This document shows, piece by piece, positions 47,466 through 56,685 of a stretch of 64,000 bases of DNA. Position 1 is the first letter of the stretch; the number at the start of each line of letters is the position of its first letter. Below the pieces are notes generated by a model, which did not search any database, was not told where the DNA came from, and saw only the letters and a list, made by a program, of their open reading frames with translations. The translations under genes and the position numbers were made by a program. Source of the stretch: Stappia indica (GTDB lineage: Bacteria > Pseudomonadota > Alphaproteobacteria > Rhizobiales > Stappiaceae); assembly GCF_001696535.1 (NCBI RefSeq), contig NZ_MBQE01000001.1, forward strand, positions 744,001 through 808,000, given 5' to 3'.

Positions 47466-48194
47466 TCAGTGATGCAGGATCTTGCCGAGGAAGGCCTCGG
47501 TGCGCGGGTTGTGGCGGGCGGTGAAGAACTCCTCGGTCGGGCGGTCCTCGACGATCTCGCCCTGGTCGATGAACACCATGCGGGTGGCGACGCGGCGGGC
47601 GAAGCCCATCTCGTGGGTGACGACCATCATCGTCATGCCCTCGCTCGCCAGGGAGGTCATCACGTCCAGCACCTCGGAGATCATCTCCGGGTCGAGCGCG
47701 GAGGTCGGCTCGTCGAACAGCATCGCCTTGGGGTTCATGGCGAGCGCCCGGGCGATCGCCACGCGCTGCTGCTGGCCGCCGGACAGCTGGCCCGGATACT
47801 TGTGCGCGTGCCCGCTCATGCCGACACGCTCCAGAAGCTCCATCGTCCGGGTGCGGGCGATCTGCTGGTTGCGGTTCAGCACGATGCGCTGGGCCAGCAT
47901 GATGTTGTTCTCGATGGTGAGATGCGGGAACAGCTCGAAATTCTGGAACACCATGCCGACCAGCGAGCGCAGCTCGGGAAGGTTGGTCTGCGGGTCGTTG
48001 ACCTCGACCCCGTCGACGCGGATCGAGCCTTCCTGGATCGGCTCCAGCGCGTTGACGCATTTGATGAGGGTGGACTTGCCCGAACCGGACGGGCCACAGA
48101 CGACGACGACCTCGCCCTTGGCAACGCTGGTCGAGCAGTTCTTCAGGACGGGGAACTTGCCGTAGTACTTCGTCACTCCGGTGATCTCGATCAT
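47466..48194 (-). CDS. Polar amino-acid ABC transporter ATP-binding protein
   Basis: A 242-residue GlnQ/HisP-like ATPase with Walker [10 protein letters not shown] (34-42), signature LSGGQQQR, Walker [13 protein letters not shown] and the switch histidine in VVTHEMGF. It powers uptake by the permease encoded at 52037-52729, probably with the binding protein at 55671-56546. Unusually, two catabolic genes lie between permease and ATPase in the operon. The start follows AAGGAGG. Confidence 0.94.
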   Translation of the reverse strand: MIEITGVTKYYGKFPVLKNCSTSVAKGEVVVVCGPSGSGKSTLIKCVNALEPIQEGSIRVDGVEVNDPQTNLPELRSLVGMVFQNFELFPHLTIENNIMLAQRIVLNRNQQIARTRTMELLERVGMSGHAHKYPGQLSGGQQQRVAIARALAMNPKAMLFDEPTSALDPEMISEVLDVMTSLASEGMTMMVVTHEMGFARRVATRMVFIDQGEIVEDRPTEEFFTARHNPRTEAFLGKILHH

Positions 48195-48196
48195 GG

Positions 48197-51106
48197 TCAC
48201 CCTCCTTGGAACCGGGAAATGGAAAAGGCCGAAAGATCGCGGCCGGGGTCGCGGCCGCGCACCAGCGCCGCCGTCAGCTGCCCGACGATGGGGCCGAGCG
48301 TGTAGCCGTTGGACGTCACCGCGTTGAAGAAGCCGGGCATCGCCGGGTGCTGCCCCAGGATCGGCGCGCCGTCGATGTTGATGTTCATCGCCGCCCAGCT
48401 GCGGATCACATGCAGCTTGCGCAGGCCCGGCACCACGTGCTGGGCGACCCAGAGATTGCCCTCCAGGCTTGAGAACAGCGGGCGCGGATGGCTGTGCACG
48501 GGATCGAGCCCGGCGGTCCAGCCGCCGCCGATCAGGAAGTTGCCGTTGGCCGCCTGCTTCAAGGTCAGGTGCCGGTCGGCATGGGCGACGAGATGGGAGA
48601 CGGCAGGCGCGGCGGCCTCGGTTACCACCATCTGCAGCGGCGCGCCGAAGACGGGAACGTCGAGCCCGAGCATGGCGCCGATCCGCGCGGCGAAGGCACC
48701 TGCGGCATTGACGAGCCGCCCGGCGCGCAAGGATCCCCGCGAGGTCTCCACGACGAAGCCCGCGCCCTCGCGGTGGATCGCCAGAACCTCGGTGCGGTCG
48801 AACACCCGGGCGCCGGCCGCGACTGCGCCGTCCAGCACATGGCGGGTGGCGACCAGCGGATTGATCTTGCCCTCCTGCGGGCAATAGGCGGCGCCGATCA
48901 TCGCCGGCGACAGGCCCGGCTCGAGCCGGGCGAGATCCTCGCGGCCGATCACCTGGCAGTCGATGCCGTGGCTGCGCTCGACGCGGGTCTTTTCTTCCAG
49001 GAAGCGCAGATGCGCCTCGGTTTCGGCGACCATCAGCCCGCCGGTGATCTTCATCTCGAAGTCGCGGCCGAGCCGCACTTCCAGCTCACGCCAGAGGTCG
49101 ATGGATGCAAGCTGCAGCGGCAGGGTGCGGGCGGCAGCACCGCCGTCGCCCTCCGCCTTGGCGCCATGGTCGAAGGACAGCAGCTGGGCATGCAGGCTGC
49201 CGGCATTGCCGCCCGAGGCGAGCCCGCCGGGGAAGCCGCGCTCGACCACCGCGACGTCCTCCCCCGCCTCGGCGAGGAAGAGCGCGGTCGAGAGGCCGGC
49301 GATGCCGGCGCCGATGACGAGCGTCGCGACCTCACGGATCGGCAGAGGCTCCGGAGCCTCCAGCGGCGGACGTTCGGGCAGCAAGGCCCGCTTGTGGCCG
49401 CCCCATTCGGGCTTTTCGACGGCGAGCGCTGCCAGCGGCACCGGGCGCAGCGGCATCTGCGGGGCGAGCAGACCATTGGTCTCATTGGCCGGGCGACCGG
49501 CAATCGCGGTCAGTGTGCGCCCGCAATAACGGCCCTGGCAGCGGCCCATGCCGGCGCGCGTCAGGCGCTTCAAGGTGGCAATGTCCGGCGGGCCGCCGGC
49601 GGCCGTCTCGCGCAGCACGCTCAAGCCGACGCTCTCGCAGCGACAGGACAGCGTGGCGCGGGCGTCGGCCTGCGCGTCCTGCGCCGGGCGGAACAGCTGC
49701 CACAGCGCCGCCTGAAACCGGCGGGCGCGGGCAAGCCGGCGCTGCGCGGCCGGATCGGTCTCGGCGGCAAACCCGAGCTTGCGCGCAATGGCGAGGCCGG
49801 CCAGACGCCCGGCCGCCATGGCGACATGGGCGCCGCCGAAGCGCGCGGCCTCGCCGACGATATGGACGTGCGGATCGGAACTCTCACCACTTTCGTCGCA
49901 ATGCGCGACCAGCGTGCTGTCGCCGGCAACCACATGGGCAAGGCCCAGCAGGCGCGACAGCTCGTTGGACGGAGCGAAGTCGCCGCCGACCAGCACCGTA
50001 TCGACCTCGAGCACCTCTTCGCCGGACGGACCTTCGAGGCGCACGGCCCGCGCAGAGGTCTCGCCCAGCACCTCGACGGCGCGGGTCTGCCAGCGGATGG
50101 AAACACCGGCGCGCTGCAGGGCGGCGATCTCGCCCATGCCTTTCAGCGCAAGCGCCGGATCGGCCTGCAGGATGGCGATGGCATCGCGCGGGCTCGACCA
50201 GGGCGCGCGGGCCCGGTCGGCCAGGCACACGACCTTGCCGCCATGGCGCAGGATCTCGCCGGCCACCTGGATGTTGAGCGGGCCGTTGCCGGTGATGGCG
50301 AACCGGCGTCCGGGAAGGCTGGCATAGCTGCGCAGGAGCGTCTGCGCCGCGCCCGTGGTCATGACGCCCGGCAGGGTCCAGCCGGGAAGCGCGGCCGGCC
50401 GCTCGAACGCGCCGGTGGCGACGACCAGCATGCGCGGGCGCATGTAGAAGGCGCCGTCGGGGCCGAGGCAACCGAGCACGGAAGCTCCGTCCGCCTGGCG
50501 CTCGGCGCCCCAGACGGTGACGCCGGAGAGAAGCTCCACGCCGCAGGCGCGGGCCTCGGAGACAAGGCCGGCACCGTCCTGCGCCTGCCGGTCGCGGGCG
50601 AGCGCTGCCCGCGCTTCCCCGGTTGCCGGCTGCTTGTAGAACTGGCCGCCGGCGGCGGGCCGCTCGTCGACAAGGGTAACGCTGGCGCCCGCACGGGCCG
50701 CGGCGATGGCGGCGGAAAGTCCGCCCGGCCCCGCACCGACGACGAGGACATCGACGGTGCGCGCGGGAAGCTCCGCCGGGACGGATGCAAGATCGGCAAG
50801 GGAAGACGAGAGAATGTCGGGACGCGCGGCCTGCCGCTCGACCCGCATGCCGTCCTGCACCTTGGTCATGCAGGCGCGCTGGCTGGTGCGCCCGTCGATG
50901 GTGACGAGGCAATCGTGGCACACGCCCATGCCGCAGAACAGTCCGCGCGGACGGCCCGCCGCATCGCGCGAGAAGGCGGAGCGCCCGCCGGCCGCAAGGG
51001 CTGCGGCGACGGACGTGCCCGGATCGACACGGTGCGCCTCGCCGTCCAGATGGACGGTCACGAGGTCTGGGGCCGGCCTGGCGTTGTGCGGGGCCGCAGC
51101 GGACAT
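48197..51106 (-). CDS. Three-part flavoenzyme fusion: 2Fe-2S, FAD/NAD(P) oxidoreductase, BFD-like, and D-amino-acid-oxidase domains
   Basis: A 969-residue protein that joins what are normally three subunits of HcnABC/OoxAB/hydroxyproline-dehydrogenase enzymes. Order: a 2Fe-2S domain (15-100; Cys58, 63, 66, 79), a pyridine-nucleotide-type FAD domain (118-480; GAGPGG at 124), a BFD-like Cys cluster (about 490-545; CRCE then CQGRYCG), and a DAO-type FAD domain (about 605-965; GAGIAG). These enzymes oxidise imino or secondary amino acids and pass electrons onward. GGAGG precedes the ATG. It sits between the DapA-like and ATPase genes, with no gap to the latter beyond 2 bases. The split paralogue lies at 60233-63006. 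Confidence 0.9.
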   Translation of the reverse strand: MSAAAPHNARPAPDLVTVHLDGEAHRVDPGTSVAAALAAGGRSAFSRDAAGRPRGLFCGMGVCHDCLVTIDGRTSQRACMTKVQDGMRVERQAARPDILSSSLADLASVPAELPARTVDVLVVGAGPGGLSAAIAAARAGASVTLVDERPAAGGQFYKQPATGEARAALARDRQAQDGAGLVSEARACGVELLSGVTVWGAERQADGASVLGCLGPDGAFYMRPRMLVVATGAFERPAALPGWTLPGVMTTGAAQTLLRSYASLPGRRFAITGNGPLNIQVAGEILRHGGKVVCLADRARAPWSSPRDAIAILQADPALALKGMGEIAALQRAGVSIRWQTRAVEVLGETSARAVRLEGPSGEEVLEVDTVLVGGDFAPSNELSRLLGLAHVVAGDSTLVAHCDESGESSDPHVHIVGEAARFGGAHVAMAAGRLAGLAIARKLGFAAETDPAAQRRLARARRFQAALWQLFRPAQDAQADARATLSCRCESVGLSVLRETAAGGPPDIATLKRLTRAGMGRCQGRYCGRTLTAIAGRPANETNGLLAPQMPLRPVPLAALAVEKPEWGGHKRALLPERPPLEAPEPLPIREVATLVIGAGIAGLSTALFLAEAGEDVAVVERGFPGGLASGGNAGSLHAQLLSFDHGAKAEGDGGAAARTLPLQLASIDLWRELEVRLGRDFEMKITGGLMVAETEAHLRFLEEKTRVERSHGIDCQVIGREDLARLEPGLSPAMIGAAYCPQEGKINPLVATRHVLDGAVAAGARVFDRTEVLAIHREGAGFVVETSRGSLRAGRLVNAAGAFAARIGAMLGLDVPVFGAPLQMVVTEAAAPAVSHLVAHADRHLTLKQAANGNFLIGGGWTAGLDPVHSHPRPLFSSLEGNLWVAQHVVPGLRKLHVIRSWAAMNINIDGAPILGQHPAMPGFFNAVTSNGYTLGPIVGQLTAALVRGRDPGRDLSAFSISRFQGG

Positions 51107-51122
51107 GGGCGTCTGCCTCCGG

Positions 51123-52013
51123 TCAGTTCTCGAAGCGCAGGCCGAACTGCTCGACCAGCGCCTTCATCTGCGCATCCTGCGCCGGCGGCAGCGGCAGGCG
51201 CGGCGGCAGCGGCGCCCCGGTCGCAAAGCCCATATGCGAGAGCAGCGACTTCGTGCCGGCAACATAGGCCTGGCCGCCGACCGCCTGGATGATCGGCAAC
51301 CACTCCAGATAGAGCGCGCGGGCCGCATCGTAATCCTTGTCGTCGGCCGCGAGCGTGAAGATGCGCGACATCGGCCCCGGCGCGACGTTGGAGGCGACCG
51401 CCACCCAGCCCTGCGCGCCCATCACGAAGGATTCGAAGCCGAGGATGCCGCCGAACGGCACCATGCGGTCGCCGGCGAGGCGAACGATATCGCGGATGCG
51501 CGTCACCTCGAGGGTGGATTCCTTGACGTAGTCGCAGCCGTCGATCTCGGCGATGCGGGCCAGCAGCTCCGGCTTCATGTCGACATTTGACGTCGCCGGG
51601 TTGTTGTAGACCATGATCGGGATCGAGATCGCCGCGGCGATGGCGCGGTAATGCTCGACCAGCTCGTCGTCGGTGGGGGTGGAGTAGAACGGCGGGATGA
51701 TCATCACGCCGTCGGCGCCCATCTGCTCAGCTTTGCGGGCGAGCCGGACGCATTCGCGCGTGTCCTCCGCGCCGGTGCCGATCAGCACCGGCACACGGCC
51801 GGCGGCGGTGTCGATCACCGTGCGCGCCACCGCGTCCTTGTCCTCCTCGGACAGCGACAGGAACTCGCCGGTGGAACCGAGCGGGATGAGACCATGCACG
51901 CCCTCGCGGATCTGCCAGTCGGTGAAGGCCGCGAGTGCTGAAAGGTCGGGCGTTCCATTGCCGTCGACCGGCGTGATCATCACGGTGAAGACACCGCGAA
52001 ATTTCGTAGACAT
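51123..52013 (-). CDS. Dihydrodipicolinate synthase/N-acetylneuraminate lyase family protein
   Basis: A 296-residue DapA-family Schiff-base enzyme. Active-site elements are GSTGE (46-50), Tyr136 in MVYNNP and the Schiff-base Lys164 in YVKEST. It is unlikely to be the lysine-biosynthesis DapA given its context. Beside a DAO/FAD/2Fe-2S oxidoreductase, it may be a keto-acid aldolase or a deaminase such as the 4-hydroxy-pyrroline-carboxylate deaminase of hydroxyproline catabolism. It lies 16 bases upstream of the fusion gene. Confidence 0.88.
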   Translation of the reverse strand: MSTKFRGVFTVMITPVDGNGTPDLSALAAFTDWQIREGVHGLIPLGSTGEFLSLSEEDKDAVARTVIDTAAGRVPVLIGTGAEDTRECVRLARKAEQMGADGVMIIPPFYSTPTDDELVEHYRAIAAAISIPIMVYNNPATSNVDMKPELLARIAEIDGCDYVKESTLEVTRIRDIVRLAGDRMVPFGGILGFESFVMGAQGWVAVASNVAPGPMSRIFTLAADDKDYDAARALYLEWLPIIQAVGGQAYVAGTKSLLSHMGFATGAPLPPRLPLPPAQDAQMKALVEQFGLRFEN

Positions 52014-52036
52014 CTTGAAGGTACCCTTATGGAGAT

Positions 52037-52729
52037 TCAGCGCTTTTCCGTGAGACCCACGGCGGCGGTCGACTGGCCGAATCGGCGTTCGATGCGTCGC
52101 TGGACGAAGTCCCAGAGCGTTGTCAGGATGAGGTAGTAGAGGGCCGCGACCGCGAAGAGCTCCAGCACCATGAACTTCTCCTGGATGAGCACCTGCGTGC
52201 GGCGCAGCAGCTCTTCCATGGAAATGACCGAGGTGACGGAGGTGGTCTTGAGCAGGCCGTTCACCGAGTTGCCGAGCGGCGGGATGATGACCTTGAAGGC
52301 CTGCGGCATGATGATGTAGCGCATGATCTGGCGCTCGGTCATGCCCAGCGCCCGGGCGGCCCGGGACTGGCCTTCCGGCACGGCCTCAATGCCCGCGCGG
52401 ATGATCTCGGCGAGATAGGCCGCCTCGTTGAGCGCGAGGCCGATCAGGGCGGCCTCCACCACCGAGAAGCGAATACCGAGCTGCGGCAGCGCGGTGTAGA
52501 TGACGATGAGCTGCACCAGGAGCGGCGTGCCGCGGAACAGCCAGATGTAGAACCAGGCGATGCCGCGCACGACCTGCAGTTTCGACCGCCGCATCAAGGC
52601 GATGAGGAAGCCGAGGAACAGGCCGCACAAAAGCGAGACGCAGGTCAGCCAGATCGTCGTGAACACGCCTTCGAGGATGTAGGCGTTGGTGAGATAGTTG
52701 AAGAAACCTGACCAGTTCCAGACTGACAT
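52037..52729 (-). CDS. Polar amino-acid ABC transporter permease
   Basis: A 230-residue HisM/GlnP-family permease with about five membrane segments and the coupling loop EAAYLAEIIRAGIEAVPEGQ. It is the first gene of the minus-strand operon that includes the ATPase, downstream of the GGTATACC site at 52931. Only one permease is encoded, so it may act as a homodimer. The start at 52729 follows AAAGG; a longer frame upstream is leader sequence. Confidence 0.92.
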   Translation of the reverse strand: MSVWNWSGFFNYLTNAYILEGVFTTIWLTCVSLLCGLFLGFLIALMRRSKLQVVRGIAWFYIWLFRGTPLLVQLIVIYTALPQLGIRFSVVEAALIGLALNEAAYLAEIIRAGIEAVPEGQSRAARALGMTERQIMRYIIMPQAFKVIIPPLGNSVNGLLKTTSVTSVISMEELLRRTQVLIQEKFMVLELFAVAALYYLILTTLWDFVQRRIERRFGQSTAAVGLTEKR

Positions 52730-53070
52730 GGCGGGCCTTTCTATCGGGTGCGGCAGGAGGCGGCCGGCACCGCCTCCCCGAGGGGAGCAGACCGGAAACC
52801 GGCTGCAGGCTTTCGGGGACGGAACGGGTCGAACGACATGCAAGCGCCAGCGACAGGATCGCGCCCTTCCGGGGAAGGGACAGCGGGGTGAGATGGGGCC
52901 ACGGGTTGGTTTGCTTTTCCCGCATTCATTTGGTATACCGATTTAATACACAGCAGCAAGGCCTGCGCAAGTCCCTTTGTCGGACCTGGGCACGCCTCCC
53001 TCGCAAGGCCGTGCTCCGGCCGCTTCGAAAGACACAGATGACGCCCGTCTCGTCCCGCCCGGCGGCGATC
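52730..53070. other. Leader and regulatory region of the catabolic operon
   Basis: About 340 bases between the permease start and the GntR stop. It contains the shared operator at 52931-52950, then a GC-rich leader of roughly 200 bases with inverted repeats before the permease start. No known riboswitch was recognised. A 72-codon frame in the leader (52741-52959) has no features and is probably not a gene. Confidence 0.4.
52931..52950. promoter_or_regulatory. Shared operator, copy 1 (GGTATACC)
   Basis: TGGTATACCG, three bases, then TAATACA, upstream of the permease operon. The core GGTATACC is a perfect palindrome of a type recognised by FCD-class GntR regulators. An almost identical sequence lies at 55604-55623. 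On the minus strand TATACC falls where a -10 box would, 16 bases from TTGCTG, so binding would block transcription. Confidence 0.65.
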
Positions 53071-53715
53071 TCAGTAGGTGGAAAGAACCCGTTGGCGCAC
53101 CTTTTCCAGGTGGCGGGTCATGCTCTGGCGCGCGGCCTCGGCATCGCGTGCGGCAAGCGCTGCAAGAATCTCGCGGTGGTCCTCGAGACCGGGCTTGCGC
53201 TGCGCCAGCCGCCGCTGCCGTTCGAAGATCGTCGTGTAGCGGCGCATCTGGACGATGGTCTCGGCCATGAACGGATTGCCGCTCGCCTCGCCCAGCCCCT
53301 GGTGCAGCGCATCGTCGAAGCGCCAGATCATCGCCGGGTCGGGATCGGGGTCGTCCTCGATGGAGCGCAGCATGGCGGCAAGCTCCGCGAGCTTGCTCTC
53401 AGTCATCTCCGGACAGGCGAGCGCGGCCGCCGTCGGCTCGACAAGCAGGCGCATGGTCAGGCTGTTGAGATAATCCTTCAGGGTGATGACGCGCACGGTG
53501 AGCATGCTCTTGCCGTTGCGCACCAGAAGCCCCTGCCCTTCGAGCCGGCCGAGCGCATCGCGCATCGGCGAGCGCGAGACGCCGAGGCGGGCGGCAAGGC
53601 GCCGCTCCTGAATGACCACGCCCCCGGCAAGCTGCGCCGACAGGATCTCTTCCAGCAGGGCCCGATAGGTCTCGTCCGCGAGACTTGTCTCCGTGCCGGA
53701 TTCCTGGTCGGCCAT
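53071..53715 (-). CDS. GntR family regulator, FCD type (first of a divergent pair)
   Basis: A 214-residue regulator with a GntR winged helix (about 12-75, ERRLAARLGVSRSPMRDALGRLEGQG) and an all-helical FCD ligand domain (about 85-210) with metal-binding His/Asp positions. FCD regulators respond to organic acids and sugar acids. I chose the ATG at 53715, with GGAG upstream, over the longer frame. It is divergent from a second GntR gene across 121 bases and sits between the two GGTATACC sites. Confidence 0.9.
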   Translation of the reverse strand: MADQESGTETSLADETYRALLEEILSAQLAGGVVIQERRLAARLGVSRSPMRDALGRLEGQGLLVRNGKSMLTVRVITLKDYLNSLTMRLLVEPTAAALACPEMTESKLAELAAMLRSIEDDPDPDPAMIWRFDDALHQGLGEASGNPFMAETIVQMRRYTTIFERQRRLAQRKPGLEDHREILAALAARDAEAARQSMTRHLEKVRQRVLSTY

Positions 53716-53836
53716 CTGCCGTCTCCACTTCACTGTTTGACGATCATGACTGCTATGACGCATGCCTCTTGGCAAGGAAAGCATTTCGCATGAGGTCGAG
53801 CCCGCGCAATACCACGCCTTGGGAGGGGCAAGCCAA

Positions 53837-54514
53837 GTGAGCGTTACCGAGGAAAACGGCGGCGGCGCGTCCGCCCGCGGAAGCCACAGTCTCGCGGCGC
53901 TGGCCTACACCGCCGTGTCGGACATGATTCGCCACCGCAAGCTCGGTGGCGGCCATGTCATCGTCGAGGCGCGGCTCGCCGAAACGCTGGGCGTCTCGCG
54001 CACGCCCTTGCGCGAAGCCCTGCAGCGGCTGGAGGGCGAAGGCCTCGTCCACAAGGGCGACGGGCGCAACTACGTGGTGCGCCATGTCGATATCGGCGAG
54101 TACATCCAGAGCCTCAAGCTGCGCCTGCTGATAGAGCCGGAGGCGGCGGTGCAGGCGATGGGAAGCATCCCCAGCCGCAAGCTGATCGAGGTGCGCCGCG
54201 AGATCGACGACCTGATGGGTACGACCAGCTACCACACGGATGCGCACTGGTTCTCCGACGACCACCTGCACGGGCTGATCATCGACCATTGCGGCAACGA
54301 CGTGATGGCGCAGGTGCTGCGCAACCTGCGCGCCACGACAAGGCTGTTCGAGATCGGCCGGCTGAAGGACCGCCTGACGCCGGATTCGACCGAGCACCTG
54401 ATGATCATCGACGCGCTGCAGCGGCAGGATGCCGACGACGTGCGCCGGACGGTGGCCAACCACATCGTCAGCCTGATCGACTTCGCCCGCAAGCACCTCA
54501 ACATGGCGGATTGA
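53837..54514 (+). CDS. GntR family regulator, FCD type (second of a divergent pair)
   Basis: A 225-residue regulator with a GntR winged helix (about 20-85, ARLAETLGVSRTPLREALQRLEGEG) and an FCD domain (about 95-220, with HGLIIDHCGN). I prefer the GTG at 53837, which follows GGGAGGGG at ideal spacing, to the ATG at 53762. It converges with the phosphotriesterase-like gene. Either this or its partner is the likely ligand of the GGTATACC sites. Confidence 0.9.
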   Translation: MSVTEENGGGASARGSHSLAALAYTAVSDMIRHRKLGGGHVIVEARLAETLGVSRTPLREALQRLEGEGLVHKGDGRNYVVRHVDIGEYIQSLKLRLLIEPEAAVQAMGSIPSRKLIEVRREIDDLMGTTSYHTDAHWFSDDHLHGLIIDHCGNDVMAQVLRNLRATTRLFEIGRLKDRLTPDSTEHLMIIDALQRQDADDVRRTVANHIVSLIDFARKHLNMAD

Positions 54515-54522
54515 GCGGGCCC

Positions 54523-55551
54523 TCACACCAGCGTCAGCAACCGCGCCGGCGTCTCCTTCAGCAGCAGGTCGATCTCGGATTGCGCAAAGCCCCGGTCGCG
54601 CATCAGGGGAATGACGTTGCGCAGCATGTGCGCATAGCCGTGGCCGCCATGGCACTGCAGGCGCGAACGGGTGCAGATGTCGTGCGACAGGACGACATTG
54701 CCGCCCAGCCCCACCTCGAACAGCCGTCGCACCGCATGGATGCGCATGTAGTCGGTCGGCAGGTCGGCGACCGCCATCCAGTATTGCGACTGCTCGATGC
54801 CGAAGAAGTCGTATTCGACGACGCAGCCGCGCCGCGCCAGCGCGACGACAGCGTCCACGCTGTCATAGGTGCGGTCCATGTGGTCGATGATGACGCGGGA
54901 AAGGTCGGCCCCTGCGGCCTGAAGTACGTCGAGGATTTCGTGCGGAGCGTCGGGATGGCGGCCGGGATGGACGGTGATCGCCGCGCCGGTGCGCTGCTGG
55001 GCGATGGCGCCGGCGGCAAGCGAGCGCCGCTCGAACGGCATCAGCGGCCAGGAGCAGCCGATCTCGCCGATGATGCCGCAGCGGATATCCGTGCCCCAGG
55101 CGCCCTCCTGAACCTGCGCCGTGACGATATCGGCCAGCGCCTCCAGAGGCAGCGCCAGCGTCGCCTCGTCCTGATAGCCCTCGGTGTAGAAGCCGGCGCC
55201 GAGCACCACATGCACGCCGGTCTCGGCCGAGATCGCCGCAAGCCCTTCCGGATCCGGGCAAAGCCCGCCGGTGGTCATCTCGACGATGGTGCCGCCGCCC
55301 GCCTGCGCGAACCGGCGAGTCTCGGAGGTCGCGACGGCAAGGTCCTGGAGCCGGTGATTGCCGTGATAGTCGTTCGGCCGGTAGGTGACGTCGAAGACGT
55401 TTTCCAGCGTGATCTCCACTTCCGGCAGGCCGGCGTTTCGCCGCGCCGGCAGGGTCAGGTCGCACAGCAGGTGCTCGTGCATCAACGTGTAGCCGAGCGC
55501 CTCCGGCGCGACCGGTCCGCACACCGTCTGAACCGTCCCCGCACGCGCCAT
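54523..55551 (-). CDS. Phosphotriesterase-related metal hydrolase
   Basis: A 342-residue amidohydrolase-superfamily protein of the phosphotriesterase family. The metal site begins with HEH (25, 27). In GIIGEIG the bridging residue is a glutamate, as in phosphotriesterase homology proteins, instead of the carboxylated lysine. Later ligands are in TVHPGRH, IIDHMD and LSHDICTR. Relatives are often lactonases. Its context suggests a role in the catabolic pathway, opening a lactone or cyclic ester. It shares a divergent promoter region, with the second GGTATACC site, with the binding-protein gene. Confidence 0.87.
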   Translation of the reverse strand: MARAGTVQTVCGPVAPEALGYTLMHEHLLCDLTLPARRNAGLPEVEITLENVFDVTYRPNDYHGNHRLQDLAVATSETRRFAQAGGGTIVEMTTGGLCPDPEGLAAISAETGVHVVLGAGFYTEGYQDEATLALPLEALADIVTAQVQEGAWGTDIRCGIIGEIGCSWPLMPFERRSLAAGAIAQQRTGAAITVHPGRHPDAPHEILDVLQAAGADLSRVIIDHMDRTYDSVDAVVALARRGCVVEYDFFGIEQSQYWMAVADLPTDYMRIHAVRRLFEVGLGGNVVLSHDICTRSRLQCHGGHGYAHMLRNVIPLMRDRGFAQSEIDLLLKETPARLLTLV

Positions 55552-55603
55552 GCAGACCTCCCCGATTTCGCTTGATTTTGACCGCTTGCAGTCCGCATAT
55601 AAA

Positions 55604-55623
55604 TGGTATACCGTCCTAATACA
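55604..55623. promoter_or_regulatory. Shared operator, copy 2 (GGTATACC)
   Basis: TGGTATACCG, three bases, then TAATACA, matching copy 1 at 17 of 17 specified positions. It sits between the divergent phosphotriesterase-like and binding-protein genes, about 50 bases from each start, in a local AT-rich stretch. It implies co-regulation with the permease operon. Confidence 0.65.
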
Positions 55624-55670
55624 ATATAAAAACAGGCCTCATCAAACCAACCAGAGCGGAAGATAACCTC

Positions 55671-56546
55671 ATGAAAAACAATGGATTCGATCACATCCTG
55701 AGCGCCGGAATTTCGCGTCGCAGCGTGCTTCTGGGCGCCGCGGCCACTGGCGCCGGCCTTGCCCTTGGCGGCCGCGCGGCCTTTGCGCAGCCGGCCCTCG
55801 CCCCGCCGCACATCATCAAGCCGGGCACGCTGGTGATGAGCACCAACCCGACGCTGCCCCCGCTCCAGTTCGTCGACGACAAGGGCGAAGTGCAGGGCAT
55901 GCGCATCGAGCTCGGCAAGGAAATCGCCTCCAAGCTCGGCCTGACGCCGGAATACATCAAGGTCGAGTTCGCGGCGATGGTGCCGGGCCTGGCCGCCGGC
56001 CGCTGGGACATGATCAACACCGGCATCTTCTGGACAGAAGAGCGCTCGAAGCTGATGTACATGGTGCCCTACGAGCGCGCCGCCGTGAGCTTCCTGGTGC
56101 CCAAGGGCAACCCGAAGAACATCACCAAGTGGGAAGAGCTGGCCGGCCTGTCCGTCGGCGTCGAGCTCGGCGGCATCGAGGAGCGCCGCACCCGCGAAGT
56201 CGACACGATGCTGAAGAATGCCGGCCTCGAGGGCATCACCGTCCGCGTGTTCAACAACTTCTCGGAAGCCTTCCAGGCCCTGCGCGCCGGACAGGTCGAC
56301 GCCGCGACCTCGATCGACGCGACCGCGAAGTTCCTCGAGGACCGCGACGACTTCACCCGCGCCATCGCCGGCCTGTTCCCGCAGACCGCGACCTTCGCCT
56401 TCGCCGACAAGACGCTGGCGGAAGCGGTCGTCGGCGTGCTGAACGACCTGCGCGCCAGCGGCTTCTACGACGAGCTGTTCACCCGCTACGGCGTGCTGAC
56501 CATCGAGGAAGAGAAGTTCGCGATCAGCGGCCCCGGACCGGCCTGA
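55671..56546 (+). CDS. Amino-acid ABC transporter substrate-binding protein with Tat signal
   Basis: A 291-residue SBP family 3 protein. Its N-terminus carries a twin-arginine signal (SRRSVLLGAA at about 16-25), so it is exported folded. The mature domain has the usual polar-amino-acid fold (residues about 50-285). It is the probable receptor for the permease and ATPase of the minus-strand operon. Two strong stem-loops follow the stop codon, as is common after binding-protein genes in transport operons. Confidence 0.92.
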   Translation: MKNNGFDHILSAGISRRSVLLGAAATGAGLALGGRAAFAQPALAPPHIIKPGTLVMSTNPTLPPLQFVDDKGEVQGMRIELGKEIASKLGLTPEYIKVEFAAMVPGLAAGRWDMINTGIFWTEERSKLMYMVPYERAAVSFLVPKGNPKNITKWEELAGLSVGVELGGIEERRTREVDTMLKNAGLEGITVRVFNNFSEAFQALRAGQVDAATSIDATAKFLEDRDDFTRAIAGLFPQTATFAFADKTLAEAVVGVLNDLRASGFYDELFTRYGVLTIEEEKFAISGPGPA

Positions 56547-56559
56547 GATCAGGTCTGAC

Positions 56560-56625
56560 GGCCGGGCCCAGCCGCCCGGCCCTGCTCTCCCGGACCTGCC
56601 AGGTGCCCCTGCACCAGGCAGGTCC
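56560..56625 (+). terminator. Two intercistronic stem-loops after the binding-protein gene
   Basis: Stem 1 has perfect 8-base arms at 56560-56567 and 56574-56581. Stem 2 is longer: 9-base arms (GGACCTGCC at 56592-56600, GGCAGGTCC at 56617-56625) enclosing a 5-base inner stem. Neither has a T-run, so they more likely protect the binding-protein mRNA and limit read-through than terminate fully. Confidence 0.6.
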
Positions 56626-56685
56626 TGCGGCGGACGGCGCCCCATCGCCGCCGCCGCACTCACATCTTGTCATCTGGATATCGCC

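Noticed and set aside
47466-48884. A 472-codon reading of the ATPase gene extending into the fusion gene
   Set aside because: The ATPase starts at 48194 with a strong AAGGAGG; the extension is an out-of-frame part of the fusion gene.
48488-51292. A 934-codon plus-strand frame antisense to the fusion oxidoreductase
   Set aside because: The minus-strand protein has four intact domains with cofactor motifs; the plus-strand frame has none.
52741-52959. A leader-peptide gene upstream of the permease
   Set aside because: The frame covers the shared operator and has no ribosome site or conserved-looking features.
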